Positions 1-12,164 are shown, counted from the stretch's first letter. The stretch: 64,000 nucleotides of DNA from Sipunculus nudus (GCA_026874595.1 CM049320.1:19108988-19172987), one strand, 5' to 3'. The notes: a model not told the origin generated them from the letters alone. Made by a program: numbers and translations.

Positions 1-24
1 TGCACTCAAAACATACATACATCC

Positions 25-78
<54 letters not shown>
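25..78. repeat. (TA)n microsatellite
   Basis: Uninterrupted alternating TA tract near the window start. Confidence 0.97.
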
Positions 79-80
<2 letters not shown>

Positions 81-1100
81 GTGTGCTTGCTTTTGCATAA
101 TTTCCGACTGTATAGTTTGTACTTACCAAATCACCAACAAAGATTAATTTACAATAATTTGTTTAAACCATTCAAAACTGTCTACGATTATTCATTCCTT
201 ATAATTTTATTCCTTATGACTATCCATGTAAGGCGGTGTAATGACTAATGACAATAGCGAGAGGCCTGGTATTCTTCTGTGTCATAAAAAAAAAAAGAAA
301 AGAAAATTATTTGAGGATTGAGTCATCTTAGATTATAATTTTATCAATGCGTCTCTATAAACTTGTCTTACATTGTTTGAAAATAAATGCGTTTCCACTT
401 GGAAGAGTGGAAATCTTTATTGACTTTACCTTTACCCCTTCGGCAGCTTCTACTACAACTTGTATTTCAGCCAAGAATTATGTTAATCGGAAGAGATGTA
501 TTCCAAGGCAGCGTTCTGATTGTTGCAGAATTAGGGGTAGGGCAGGGCAAAACGCCCACCCTAAGCGAAAAATTCCCTGCTGGTTCTGAAACATTTTAAA
601 ATTATATTGTTTATTCTCAACAGCTCATATATGTTAGAGAAAATAAATTCTGATGAGAATTTTTGCACAAGTCTTAATATTTCCGAGGAAATCGGGAAAA
701 GATATATCTTCTGACCATGGGCGTTTTACTCCAAACTTGGGGCGATATGCCCATGGGTGGGCATGTTACCCCGCTCTCTCCATTCATTCCCGAGCTTCAA
801 TTTATAGATAATCACAGTGCAAACTCATTTGCATAAAAGAAAGTAACAGCCCAACTTCAAATCGAATGTTATTTTTTTTTTTATGTTTAAATATTAAAAA
901 ATGGGTTACAGTTTATTTGATGACCAATTCGTGAAAAACTATACAAATTAACACATGCCATATTCACTCGTTAACTTAGTCAACATAAGTAACACAAAGA
1001 GTTCAATGTAGAAACGCTTAAAGGAATGTAATCAGGACTATTATTCGCCTATTCTTTCACACTATCAGTTCAAATTTCTTCATACAAAACTTTCCCAGCA
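79..1100. other. Intergenic or intronic, no gene seen
   Basis: No exon with paired splice signals was found. Short open frames at 347-599 match no family I know. A GC-rich block at 739-770 contains GGTGGGCATGTTACC, which recurs exactly at 2598-2612 and, diverged and inverted, near 2250. Confidence 0.5.
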
Positions 1101-1108
1101 AAACCATC

Positions 1109-1590
1109 CTAGCACACAGTCTCATTACCTCCCATACAGCTAGCTGTTAGGACCTTGTGCGATTTTGTGCAAGTGCGACAGATCTCCAACAAAGAGTAGT
1201 TCAAACTGGTCCATACATGGGCCTTGTGGTATATCTTTGGTGCATGGACATTACGGTCCTTGAAGGACATTGCGGTCCATATATCTGCCGAATGTAAATT
1301 CAGTGTAGAACCTATCGCAGCAGATGTGTACGATATATTGAGGGGCCTCAGCTGAAAAGACACGCACCATGTGTCACATGTATCGGGTCCCTCAGCCACT
1401 GCAACACACGATGTTCAGCCATCGGGAACATGTATTACATTTTTTGGGCAAAGTCAGTCAGGCATCTCCTGGTTCACATGTGTTGTGGCCCAGGCGATAC
1501 ACGGAGTCCCTCTGGCTATGTTTAGGTTGGCGATAGTGATCGCGCCAACTCCACTCTCTTGAACACACGTGTACAGGAGTAAGCTAACGG
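1109..1590 (-). pseudogene. Decayed kringle-like exon
   Basis: Reading the minus strand from about 1574 downward, the frame has a kringle cysteine pattern. It starts with CVQESGV, then a second Cys in GTPCIAW after 21 intervening residues (a kringle normally has about 20). NVIHVPDG follows where kringles have NYCRNPDG, then TSC, TCDTWC for the last three cysteines. Two in-frame stops (after EMPD and after VPDG) and replacement of the third cysteine show decay. A candidate splice acceptor (CCGTTAG) lies just upstream. The frame then runs open to 1109, where a GTAATG follows a Gly-Gly. Kringles are disulphide-bonded modules of secreted proteins. The fold assignment rests on spacing and short motifs, so a chance match or another cysteine-rich module is possible. 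Confidence 0.5.
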
Positions 1591-1746
1591 TTTCAGGTCA
1601 ATATTTTGACAGGTACCAATTGGTTTCAAGTAGGAGACGCCATTTTTGTGTTGAATCAACATGCTTTATGTGTGGTTATGTCCCATTAAAAGGATAAAAA
1701 ACCAAGGCCGAGCACTGAAAGTTCAAATACATTCCTCATTAGAATC

Positions 1747-1911
1747 TCAGCTGGACGCTGCTGAGCTTTCTGTTTTAGTGGTCCCGGGGAAGCCGAAGTC
1801 TCTGGAGGCCGCTTTCACAATTGCTCCTTTAGCAACAGTATTTACAGCTCGTCGTAATGCATCCTGCCCATATGCACCTCGTTTGGATTTCAAAGTATAC
1901 ATAAGGGCCAT
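1747..1911 (-). CDS. Psq/pogo-type HTH fragment (transposase-derived)
   Basis: A 54-residue minus-strand frame begins with Met at 1911, directly after a consensus acceptor (CTTTTTCAG). Residues 8-45 read like the Psq-type helix-turn-helix at the start of pogo/Tigger and Jerky-like transposases: a basic segment (KSKRGAYGQDAL), a helix (RRAVNTVAKGAIVKAASRD) and the turn FGFPGTT. In intact elements this domain binds the transposon ends and is followed by a CENP-B-type HTH and a DDE catalytic domain. Neither is visible downstream; the frame stops after SSAASS. It is therefore a truncated transposase relic, or a first exon whose continuation I cannot find. Confidence 0.65.
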   Translation of the reverse strand: MALMYTLKSKRGAYGQDALRRAVNTVAKGAIVKAASRDFGFPGTTKTESSAASS

Positions 1912-1969
1912 CTGAAAAAGTTAAAGATTATTTAATATTTTTTTTTATTTCTTATATTATTTCTTTTAA

Positions 1970-1972
<3 letters not shown>

Positions 1973-2030
<58 letters not shown>
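1973..2030. repeat. (TA)n microsatellite
   Basis: TA tract with one TG interruption. Confidence 0.95.
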
Positions 2031-2031
<1 letters not shown>

Positions 2032-3189
2032 CCTATAATATATATGGGGTGAGGTTGAAAACATATATGCAGGTATAACATAATAAATCAGCAATATATC
2101 TGACAAAAAATATTCAATAAAATATTGCTTTCAAATATCAAGTGAACCCAGCTTTTACATTATATATGTACAATCTCCACTTCAATTAAAAATAAAGTTT
2201 ATTTTTTGGCAAAATAATCCAACTCCCCCTTATCATTGCCTTTTGAGGGGGTAACACGCCCAGTGGGCATTATGCCTCAAATCACGTTATTTAAATTGAC
2301 TTGCGCTTGCGGCCACTTCTGCAATATTCATTCTGAACAGTCCATTTGAATCATTTTCCAGGTTTTATGTATCATTTATTTCAGTCTTATCGTAAGTAGA
2401 TGCCATAGGTATATCCTAGACCACATTTACAATCATATCGATGTTGTAAGAATTCAACACATACTTTTTCGATGACACCAAACGTCGATCAGCCGCCGTG
2501 TTTTCCGCCTCAAGTTCTCAAATCGCCGATTAGGTGGCTTGAAACAAAGTGAATGCCTGGTGGCGCCAGTTTGATGGCACATAAATAGTAAAAGGCGGGT
2601 GGGCATGTTACCTCTGGGCTGCGTCTTACCCTTTTCTATCCTAGTGCAAAGGGGCTAAGCGGATCTTACTACAAACATTCGAGGCTTATTTTTACACCCA
2701 TTGTAGTTAATAACAATTTTATATCGGTGGACATTTCTTGCGGAAGTAGAATTCGGAAGAATCTTGCTATGCCAATGACTCGCCTGACCATCCATATCCT
2801 CTTGTTCAGGCCCCTCGACTGTGAGAAAAAGGCAAACATTATCATTGAAAGGATGATCGTTAAATGTGTATGTGATGGTGTGACAGGTAAGGTGATGGTG
2901 ATGTGAGTGCTCCTTGGAACGAAACTAAGATTCCGCACCCAGAATGAAGCAGTCTAATTTTATTATAAAGCTTAGTGAAAACTTAGTCACATTAATCACA
3001 ACATTATATGTCAGCATTATATCGAGCATGCGTTCTAACACTAATCAGGATCCAGTTGTGAAATTGCAAGAGTTACGTAATTACACCTATTTCTTCTGTT
3101 TGATTTGCAGAACAAAATGAATATGCATACATGAATGAATCACATATGTGTTTGTCTTTGATAGGATGTTAATATTGATTACAACCTAC
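2031..3189. other. No supported gene
   Basis: AT-rich sequence with two GC-rich islands (2221-2290 and 2590-2640) that share the GGTAAC/GGGCAT words seen at 739-770. A minus-strand open frame at 2669-2938 matches no family I recognise. Confidence 0.45.
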
Positions 3190-3414
3190 CGTCACTGGGA
3201 AGCAGTTGTCACACCCTAAATTATCTGAACGGACCATAACAGTATAACTCCATAACTGATCAAAAGACCAGCCATGTTTCTGTAAATATTCTGTATTGGC
3301 TACTTTCTTAACAGGTATTATAGTTCCACATATTACTTTTCTGGGAAATATCACCGATTGAAAAGAACTGCTACGGGTGTCGACAGGCTTGCCCAAAGCA
3401 ACAAACGGTTTGAC
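3190..3414 (-). CDS. Unrecognised 75-codon internal exon
   Basis: A minus-strand segment of exactly 75 codons is bounded by a strong acceptor (CTGTCTGTTTAG before 3414) and a strong donor (GTAGGT after 3190), and is open in phase 0 at both ends. The peptide begins VKPFVALGKPVDTRSS and has cysteines at residues 29, 68 and 71, with the segment EYLQKHGWSFDQLWSY in the middle. The opening VALGKPV recalls the first strand of F5/8-type (fucolectin) domains, but the rest does not continue that pattern, so I do not assign it. No ATG or poly(A) signal ties it to a gene. The decayed kringle-like exon lies downstream on the same strand, but a shared transcript is not shown. Confidence 0.5.
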
Positions 3415-4698
3415 CTAAACAGACAGACATATAGTGTCAACAATTTTGTTCATTTTATTGTTAATATTATATGATCAGATGTCATCATCAGGTTGAATAA
3501 GGCTTATGCACAAAGTGTTCCTTGAAACCTATGAGATCCGAGAGGTCGATTGTGTGATTCCCTTTTAAATATCTGTCGACATATAAACATATTTGATTTT
3601 AGTGTAAAGGTAGTATATTCGCAGTTTAACATTAATAACCTGCAGTTGTAGTTGACATTGTTTCGGTGAAAAACATATTATATCATCATTTATATGATTA
3701 AGAAATACAAATACGTCACATAAATAAAATCTCATAAAATTACAGTACGACTATGGCCCGATAGGCGAAAGAATGCATTGCACGTCTTAGCGTTATATTG
3801 AATTATCGCATATATGAATATTTAACCCAAGGTTATTTTTGAAAAAAAAACGGTGTTTGTTAGAGGTAGGCTTTTAATTGGACCATTCCTATATATAATC
3901 TCAGGGTACTCTCAGTAAATAATAAGTGGAATTTAAACGGCATTAGACGGAGGGGTGCTATTGCAAATGCATGCCCTTTGGCAGAGGCTGCTGCCCTGAC
4001 ATCGCAAACAGGGCCTGTAATTATTTAAGCACTTTATTTTTAGATATTACTATTACCCTACATATTATTTCTATTTCTAGCTGCATAAGTCCCCACATTG
4101 CTGGAAAGAATGACCACGTACTAAAGTGAACGGATAATATTCAATCATATTAAATTCTTTCTTTCCCAAGTCTTGGCGTGGAGAGCATGTTTTACAATGT
4201 TTTGGTTCACCAGAAGCTCTCATTAACATTCATATCACGTGATAAATATTTCCTGTTATATTGGGTGCAGATAGTCATTCCTTGTATAATTAAATATTGT
4301 GATTGGACTATGAAGACACTCTATAGGGTCTAAGGTATACTCATGTGTTCGAGATGGCTTTCTGACTACTGCATTTGATTTCGGACTAGTGGTTGCGCAG
4401 GAATGATGAAAATATGCACCCGTATCAAAACATATCTGCTCAGAAATATATTTGGTTTAAATAAAAGTCCAAATATTAGCATCCATTAGAAAAAATGACA
4501 TGTACGATGGGATAAGGGCCTGTGACGATCAAAGACACTCTGCAGCGCATGGTTCTGAATGTCCGAGCATCCAACCTGACAAGCAAATTTCTTGCAGGCG
4601 AGTCACTTACTTTTGCCTACTAACTCAATCAAACCATTTAATTGTGTTGATATGGACGTACAACTGACACATTTAACTAAAATAAGATTACACATCAT

Positions 4699-4701
<3 letters not shown>
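3415..4701. other. No supported gene
   Basis: AT-rich sequence. I see no convincing exon, RNA gene or transposon end. Confidence 0.4.

Positions 4702-4779
<78 letters not shown>
4702..4779. repeat. (TA)n microsatellite
   Basis: Pure TA tract of 78 bp. The IYIYIY open frames across it are artefacts. Confidence 0.97.
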
Positions 4780-4781
<2 letters not shown>

Positions 4782-4829
4782 TGGCATCATCATTCACGCA
4801 TATTAGCTTAGTTTCATCAAGAATCATCA

Positions 4830-5800
4830 GCACCCCAAATTGATGATGTGGAAACAGAGACCTAATTTTTCATGAACCTCCCTGGATGTTAAGTTAGAAG
4901 ATTCTAAAGTCCAACAGTTACGATTTGTACGCTGTTAACGGATGACTGCTTCATTTGAAGGTCTCAACAAGTGCCCAGGGTTCATGACATCATGATTTCA
5001 CCTAGAAGATTCTAGGTAGAATAGTTACGATTTGTACCATATTTAAGGACGACAGCATCTTTGAAGGTCTCAAAAATACAGAAAAAAAAATGCGTAAACA
5101 TGATGAATATGCATGCAAAGAATCAAGGTGATCAATGAATTAGTTGTTCAGATACTGGAGCTGTTGTAAAAAAAATTAATAATTCTAGGGGGTAGTTCTG
5201 AGCCCCATAGCTTGGAGAATATGGGTAACAGAGAACTTATTTCAGGTTTCCAAGGCGAATTTTATTGGCCGTCCTGAATGTAAAGGAAGAAGATCCTAGG
5301 TCCAGTGGTTACGATTCGTGCGCTGTTAACAGACGACCAAATCTTTTAAGGTCTCAGAAATAAAGAATTAAAATGTGATAAAAATTCGATAAATATTCGA
5401 GGTGGCACCACCAGTCTGCAGGAACAGATGAAACACTCCATTGATGAATATGCATGCAAAGAATCATGGTGATCAATGACATGTATTCGTTTTTCAATTA
5501 CTGAACCTTTCCGGTAGGTAATTCTTTGCCCCATAGCTTGAAGAATATGGGTGACAGAGACCTAATTTCAGGTTTCAAAGGAAATTTTTTATGGGCTATC
5601 CTGGATGTAAAGTAAACATATTCTTGGACCTATGGTTATGATTTGTGCCCTATTAACGGCCCACATTTTTGATGGTCTCAAAATAAAGAAAATAAAATGC
5701 GTAAAAATCCGAAAAAAACAGGTGTCGCCACCAGTCTACAGGAACTGATGAAACACTCCATAATGTATATGCATGCAAAGAATTATTAAAAAAAAAGAAA
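4830..5800 (+). repeat. ~330-bp repeat family, degenerate array
   Basis: Related units recur here. The block GTTACGATTTGTAC (or a close variant) followed by a TTAA-containing stretch and GAAGGTCTC-type sequence occurs near 4918, 5023, 5305 and 5635. The CAGAGACCTAATTT-like block occurs at about 4855, 5229 and 5554. GCCACCAGTCTGCAGGAAC and a TATGCATGCAAAGAAT block occur between them. The same unit forms a cleaner array at 62940-64000, in the same orientation. Confidence 0.85.
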
Positions 5801-5809
5801 AAAATATTG

Positions 5810-6449
5810 TTCAAATATTGTTGAAATATGATATAATTTAAAGTTTCTATATTAGATATAATATAGTGTTAACACTGCTTGCTGCTATCTTTTCGTTGTG
5901 TTCTATATTCACAAATAAGATTTTTAGGGTCAATCGGATAGACTGCCTTCTTAAATCAGGCTTATTCCTGCCTAATGTAACAGTGAGTTTTCACATCGCC
6001 CGGGCACTTGAAATTTTAGGCTGTTCCATAAACACGACTTGTCCCACAAGAAGGTACCAGAGACGAGCCAGTGAATATAAAAAATGTATGCATGGCCTAG
6101 AGGGACACCTTGGAAATTATCTTATTTGGAAAGTGCACATAAAGCGTCGATCAGCACACGTTTTCCTTGCAGAAACCTCAGGCTGTCACATTGATCAAGC
6201 ATGTATATTCTAGGTTCTTATATCATCGCAGGATACTTAGCAAATCATAAATAGGTGTGATTTGTGATCTTCAATAGAAAGACAATCTGACTTGTGAAAT
6301 ATTTCCTGGTGTGTGCGGGCGGGGGAGGGGCACACAGGCGGAGAGAAAGCTGAGCATTTATTTTGTTGTCCTCCCTCCTTAGGATTAAAGTTCCGTGCTC
6401 TATTAACAGCATATACACTTAATCCATGCTAGATAATGATTTTAGACAC

Positions 6450-6480
<31 letters not shown>

Positions 6481-7858
6481 CACCTACGCACACATACACA
6501 CATTGGTCGATATTTTTAATGTGTGGCCTATGCTCTGTCGGAAGAACTATGCGCTCTGTCGGATGGACTATGCGAAGTAATATGCTTGGCCTGTTCAGGC
6601 ATACTACTGGGGTCAATAACCTGCCCAGGGAATACTCTTGCTCGGACTACATTGAATACGAGGCTATCAAGTTGGTTACCGAGTTGTGTTGTACGTGCTG
6701 AGGATCATTAAGAAACTGATGATCTGGGGGAAAACATATTGGGATACGGGGAACATGTACCCGAAGCTTGGTTAAAGGAGAAACAGAAATTAAATAAAGG
6801 CTCGCCGCGGAGCGCGAGAAGCGTAAAACGTGAGGGATTGGGAGCTCGTGAGAAAAAAACAGTGCTCATGAGTTTAGAATACACATGAAAGGAGAGAACT
6901 GCTACAGTTACGAAGGCAGACATGGTGTAGAAGACTGTTAGGACCCCGAATATAAAATAACCTACGAAGACGGTAACAAAAGTATGCACACATACATTGC
7001 ACGCTTAGAATGTCTTGTGATTAGCCATGATAGACACGTGAAAACTTTGTTTGCCTAAGGTTAATTCTCTTCTGACGTTGAAGAAGGCATCGATTATTAC
7101 ATACTTAAGCATGCGCTGTCGAAGCGTTATAACTTGCAGAGGAAGGTTATAGAACGAAATTAAGGACTTGTTGCCCTGAACGCAGTGAAAACTTGATACA
7201 ATTCGCCTCGTGCATTGGCAAGTGTTGTAACAATTTTCCTTTTTTTTATAAATAATTCAAATCAGGTACTGTCTTCTTTTCAGACAAATTACAAGTATCA
7301 GCTTTAACACAGCACATTGTATTTAGAAATTGTTGAATAAAAAATTCCTATATGAGATTTTACAGGCTATGTTTAAGGCCACCAGAGAGCTACCACTTAA
7401 GCCACTGATCGACGTACCGACCTTTATCAAACAGGTCGAGGGCTGGCATACTTGATTGATGACAGTCCATGTGTGGTACAGAGTGCCTAGATATAAAATT
7501 TCCTTCTCAAGTGTTTGTTATACGCCATTCGTTAGCTGAGATCAACAAGCTGCCCTATCTTAAGTTTGCCATGACCAACAGTTTTTCCAGCTTTCAAAGT
7601 AGGTCACTGATTATAATTATATTGCGAGCTGAAGGAAATAGATCACGTCTACTTGCTTTTAACGGAGAACATCGATCATTTTACATTCAGCCGAATACGG
7701 CCTGTCCCTGTGCACTCTGTGTAACCCACACGTGTTCTGGCACTATTCCAAAAATTTTGTATTCCTGGATGAGTTAATCAGCACGGGAAGCAACAATGTT
7801 GCAAACGTGCCAGATATTGAGTCATTTTCATTTTAACCATAGGTCCCTCATTTGATAA
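5810..7858. other. No supported gene
   Basis: Contains a 115-codon open frame (5866-6213, plus) with a hydrophobic start and a 102-codon frame (7469-7777, plus). Neither shows a known motif, a paralogue in the window or convincing splice context. A short TA/CA tract lies at 6453-6500. Confidence 0.4.
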
Positions 7859-7959
7859 ATGTATACTATATTGATTTATATTTGGTCTGCTACCATCCAG
7901 GGGACCGACTTATCATTAAATACATACACACCTGAGTCTTTCCTCTGTGAGATATGTCC

Positions 7960-7961
<2 letters not shown>

Positions 7962-8036
<75 letters not shown>
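7962..8036. repeat. Compound (TA)n(GA)n microsatellite
   Basis: A TA tract to about 8002 passes directly into a GA tract. Confidence 0.96.
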
Positions 8037-8039
<3 letters not shown>

Positions 8040-8240
8040 GGAAGGAAAATGAATACACAATAAATTCGGTTTTCCACCTATGTGTACAGAACCCATGACA
8101 CTCCGGGTTAGGATTCCGAAACACGCAATCGGAAGGCCATGGGCTCTATTCCCAACGGCAGTGAACCCAATTTTTCAGTGTATTCATGTTCCATATGTCT
8201 ATCCAGTGTACCAGCATGGCAATTCTTACATCTCTTTTTC

Positions 8241-8246
<6 letters not shown>

Positions 8247-8318
<72 letters not shown>
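8247..8318. repeat. (TA)n microsatellite
   Basis: TA tract with a single phase shift near 8284. Confidence 0.95.
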
Positions 8319-8319
<1 letters not shown>

Positions 8320-8635
8320 TAAAGAGAGAATAATATTTAGATATGGAATTTTTGTTCTTCAATCAGAACGTTTCATGTTGTCCAGTTGGAAATAACGTTA
8401 TGAAACAGTAAGTTTGCTATTGGGTTGATCTTTTAATCTCATAATTATTTAATTATATTGTCTGAATTCCGACGAACTCATTTATTGTAGTCTCCTTTAT
8501 ATTTTTATGATAACATTATCCCTTGTGATGTTAAGTTCCCATAAAAAGATAATGGCAATTTTAGATGGAATAATTCGTTTCATCTAAGTATTTTTTTTCT
8601 GCAATGGTTGAATGTGTGAAAGGGATCGTTATTAG

Positions 8636-8636
<1 letters not shown>

Positions 8637-8691
<55 letters not shown>

Positions 8692-8694
8692 TAT
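8637..8694. repeat. (TA)n microsatellite
   Basis: TA tract with a phase shift near 8684. Confidence 0.95.
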
Positions 8695-9070
8695 TTAAAT
8701 AAAGCGTCATTGGGGATGACAATATGCCTTTACTCTATAAACTGTTAGAACCTTTAACAACCCCAAAGAGGTATAATTGGATCAGCACAAGCAATCCACA
8801 TAGTTTCCCAGGATTTTAACATGTCACATTTCCTTATGTATGATGTGGAAATTTTTGTTGAAATGTTTTGCTTTCCCCAAAAATATAGATAAATACAGAT
8901 TCTGCAAATGGTAATATCTGGGAAACTATTGAATTGGGGGTTCTGGCAAAGGGTTGATGCCGCCCGTAAGGCAAGTTCAGAAAATAAATATGTTATTCAT
9001 GACTGACAATACATAGTGATAAAAAGTATTCTGTTTAATGACCTATAACCATACGCAACTCATGAAACCA

Positions 9071-9561
9071 TCAGTGGCGGATTCAAAGCCCCCCCCCCCC
9101 CCCCACCTTGAGCTGTAACTACTCTCATTTTATATGTTTATTTGCCCAATTATTCGTAAAAAATTTTCATTGCCAGCCGCACGTGAGCCCCAACGCTCTA
9201 AAGTATCATTACGTTATGCAAAGACTATCAAGAGAATAGTAGTTAAAGAACAGAAAATCTTCATATTTGTGCCTGAAAACTTCCTCTTTACTTTCCATAT
9301 AAAAATAAAATCCTCAGTTTACGTGGGGGACAACCGTCCCCCCCTCCCCCGCCCTTGTACATGTAATTATCTTTACAAAAAGAAAACTCTAGATTTCATT
9401 TTGATATGCAGTAAATATATTACATATTGAAAATAATTTATATATATATATACATATATATATATATGTATATATATATAAATATATTGGTAATTTTATA
9501 TTACATACATAACCCAGTATTAGCGCCACTCTTTTTCTCGAATTTCTGGATCCGCCACTGA
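9071..9561. mobile_element. hAT-like MITE, about 490 bp
   Basis: The left end reads TCAGTGGCGGAT at 9071 and the right end, at 9550-9561, is its exact reverse complement. Ends of the type CAGTGGCGGATCCA are common on non-autonomous hAT-superfamily elements. The interior has the usual C/G homopolymer blocks (9091-9104 and 9340-9356) and a TA microsatellite at 9436-9487, and no transposase frame. I could not recognise an exact 8-bp target duplication, so superfamily placement rests on the termini. Confidence 0.7.
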
Positions 9562-10181
9562 TCATAGGCCTTTCCACTTCCCTTATGCATTGGATTTTCC
9601 AACCGTCCATTCCTTCCGGGAAAATTTACGATGACGCACATGCAAAAATAACTTTGGTTATCATTATTTTCTCCTTGTAAATTGTTTCCCGGAATTTTAA
9701 ACGTCAAGAAAATATCAGATTCTAGTTACGTAATGTGGCCAGGTAACACCTTAGCTTGCACAGCTTGCACAATTGTTTCAATCATTACGATGAAATGACA
9801 TAGATGTTGGTTAAAATCAATTTGTAGGAAACAAACAATTTTTTTTAATATTGGCACAAGTAATGGAAACAGATCTGTTTTTACTTGAGCCTAGTAAGAC
9901 CTACGAAACAGCTTTTCATTAAAGGTAGGCGATTAATTATATCCCCACTCGTTTTGCAGAACAGTCCCATCTCTTATTAAAGGGAATCGTGGGATATTCA
10001 CATGTGGTGTTTACCTGTGTCACTGATGGTATCACTCATGTATGGAATTCCCATCAGGGTTTCAAAAATAGTAAAATAGTTGTGATATATGTGGTAGTAT
10101 AGTACCGAATTTCTCTTCTGTTTCATGGCCTCATATTTGCGACTGAGACAACACTTTTTTTTATAAATTTAAATGTAAACA

Positions 10182-10183
<2 letters not shown>

Positions 10184-10224
<41 letters not shown>

Positions 10225-10227
10225 TAT
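10184..10227. repeat. (TA)n microsatellite
   Basis: TA tract. Confidence 0.95.
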
Positions 10228-10487
10228 AGTTCCTAGTCAGAATGTAATGAAATATTACTGTAACACATATATATGTATAATATTTTAATATTTATAAATT
10301 CATACAAGGAAGTTGTCATTCTCAATCTGGATAGATGGTTTAACAACCTCCAACATTAGCCGTAATGCAAACTTAACATAGACAATCTCTATCAAAGTAA
10401 TTTCTGAATTATAACATGAAGTAGGCCCATTTATGAAGAACTTGTTATGACCCGTCTATAATGTCAGTGTATTCAGACAATGTTTAT

Positions 10488-10556
10488 CAGGGGTGTAGCC
10501 AGGATTCGGGGAGGGGACTCCTGGGAGGGGGCCACTATATATCTGACAAAGGCAAT

Positions 10557-10621
<65 letters not shown>

Positions 10622-10916
10622 TATATAACACCTCACAATAATTATACACAACGTACTAATGTTTCAATTCCAATAAGAACTATCAGTATTACAGAATGAA
10701 TAAATAAAAAAAAATATATATTAGCAGGATTATTTCTAATGAAATTAAGAAATAAATCACAAGAAAGAATTTCCCAAATGAGTTTTTGAAAATGTAATCA
10801 TATATTAGATTAAGTGAAATTATTGGAGGACGGGGAGAAGGCCGACCAGAAGCGACCGGGGGGGGGGGGGGGGAGGGCGCATTGTTCCCTGTGTCCCCCC
10901 TCTGGCCGTGCCTCTG
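10488..10916. mobile_element. Second hAT-like MITE, about 430 bp
   Basis: The left end CAGGGGTGTAGCCAGGATTC pairs imperfectly with the reverse complement of the right end (CAGAGGCACGGCCAGAGGGG, ending at 10916). This is a typical hAT-type terminus. The interior holds a (TA)n tract at 10560-10624 and a G-run at about 10858-10874, but no coding frame. Flanks give only an imperfect duplication (TGTTTAT against TGGTTAT), so target-site duplication is unproven. Confidence 0.65.
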
Positions 10917-11049
10917 GTTATTGTTCCTAGGATGAACATTGCAAATATTTTTTCTTAGAGATAGGCATGTATATACCTCCCAATATGCAAGTGGGCTGTC
11001 TCCTCATATGGGATTCCACAGGCCAGATTTTTTTATCAATCCTTCTGAA

Positions 11050-11260
11050 TGTTATACTGTTGATAGAACACCTACAGTTCTAAAAGTCTGGTGTCTTATA
11101 AAGTAAGTAGGTCAAAGGTCAAGGTCATTAAAAAAGTCAAATTTCATGTTCGTTATAACTTTAACTTCTGTCCTTGTACATAAACACTAAAAACAGTCAC
11201 TAAATTAGAATCTCCCCAAATCTTAGCTTGTTATATAATACACGCGTTTTGTGATAAAAA
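11050..11260 (+). repeat. AGGTCA-rich dispersed repeat fragment
   Basis: Contains AGGTCAAAGGTCAAGGTCA at 11109-11127, three nuclear-receptor-type half-sites in a row. It resembles the repeat families at 12165-12740, 55918-56260 and 57741-58800 and is probably a fragment of the same kind of dispersed repeat. No binding is shown. Confidence 0.5.
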
Positions 11261-11506
11261 CAGGATTTCAAGTTTTATTGTTCCACCAGTATGTTTCAGT
11301 TCAGGGCACCTGAATCTACAATGTAGAAGAGAAATATTTCAAAGAAAAGCTTTGCTTCATTGTTATTACAATTAAATGAACAATTAACAATATTAGCATA
11401 TTCTTATTTGTCAAAAACATTTAAAGATAATATCAGTTTTCTGTTGACTTGTGTGATCAGTAATAATATATAACGTTATTTGGTAAAGAATTGTTAAAAG
11501 TGGACA

Positions 11507-11510
<4 letters not shown>

Positions 11511-11579
<69 letters not shown>
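11511..11579. repeat. (TA)n microsatellite
   Basis: Pure TA tract. Confidence 0.96.
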
Positions 11580-11580
<1 letters not shown>

Positions 11581-12160
11581 CCCGATATATTTGAAAAGTA
11601 CTGAACAAATATAATTGTAGAACAGTCTTAGTAACTTGTGACATAGATACTTACAGCTTAAATAAAAGGTGATAAAGTACAAGATCCGAGGATCTGGTAT
11701 TTTTCTGTATGCTGCAAATAAAATAATACCGAAAAATATTGTATAGATGTTGCTGATGTGCATTATTAATATAACTGTGAATATCTTTTTAATGTCCTTT
11801 GGATTCCTTAACTTTCTTGTTTTACCATGGTTTCGAGATTTGTTTGCGTTTTTTACTCTTCAAAAGGCTTATAATTATAATTATATCAGACCAAATGTGG
11901 ACCACCCGTCACTTTCCTGTGGTGTTCAATGCAACTTCGTTTTCTTTAATTCACCATCATTTGAAAAAAGCACACGAAAATTGTCACACATGATGCTTTA
12001 ACAATGACTTATCTGACTAGATAACAATGCACATATATCCCTGCAAGACACACGGTGGACCCAATACGATATCACAATTAACATAGTTGTAAGCATAAAA
12101 ACATCCTATGTTAATTGAAATGTTTGACTCTCATTTTCAAGTGACTTATTATCCTCTAGC
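11580..12160. other. No supported gene
   Basis: AT-rich; the open frames at 11747-12001 lack recognisable motifs. Confidence 0.4.
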
Positions 12161-12164
12161 AACT

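Noticed and set aside
4592-4843. Open frames rich in IYIYIY on both strands (also at 7.9, 8.2, 11.5, 20.8, 25.7, 36.5 and 47.2 kb)
   Set aside because: They are translations of (TA)n tracts, not proteins.
5866-6213. 115-codon plus-strand frame with hydrophobic start
   Set aside because: No domain, paralogue or supporting splice context; length is possible by chance.
8080-8190. Possible tRNA-derived SINE head (GGAAGGCCATGGGCTCTATT)
   Set aside because: It recalls a B box context, but no clear A box at the right spacing and no matching body elsewhere in the window.
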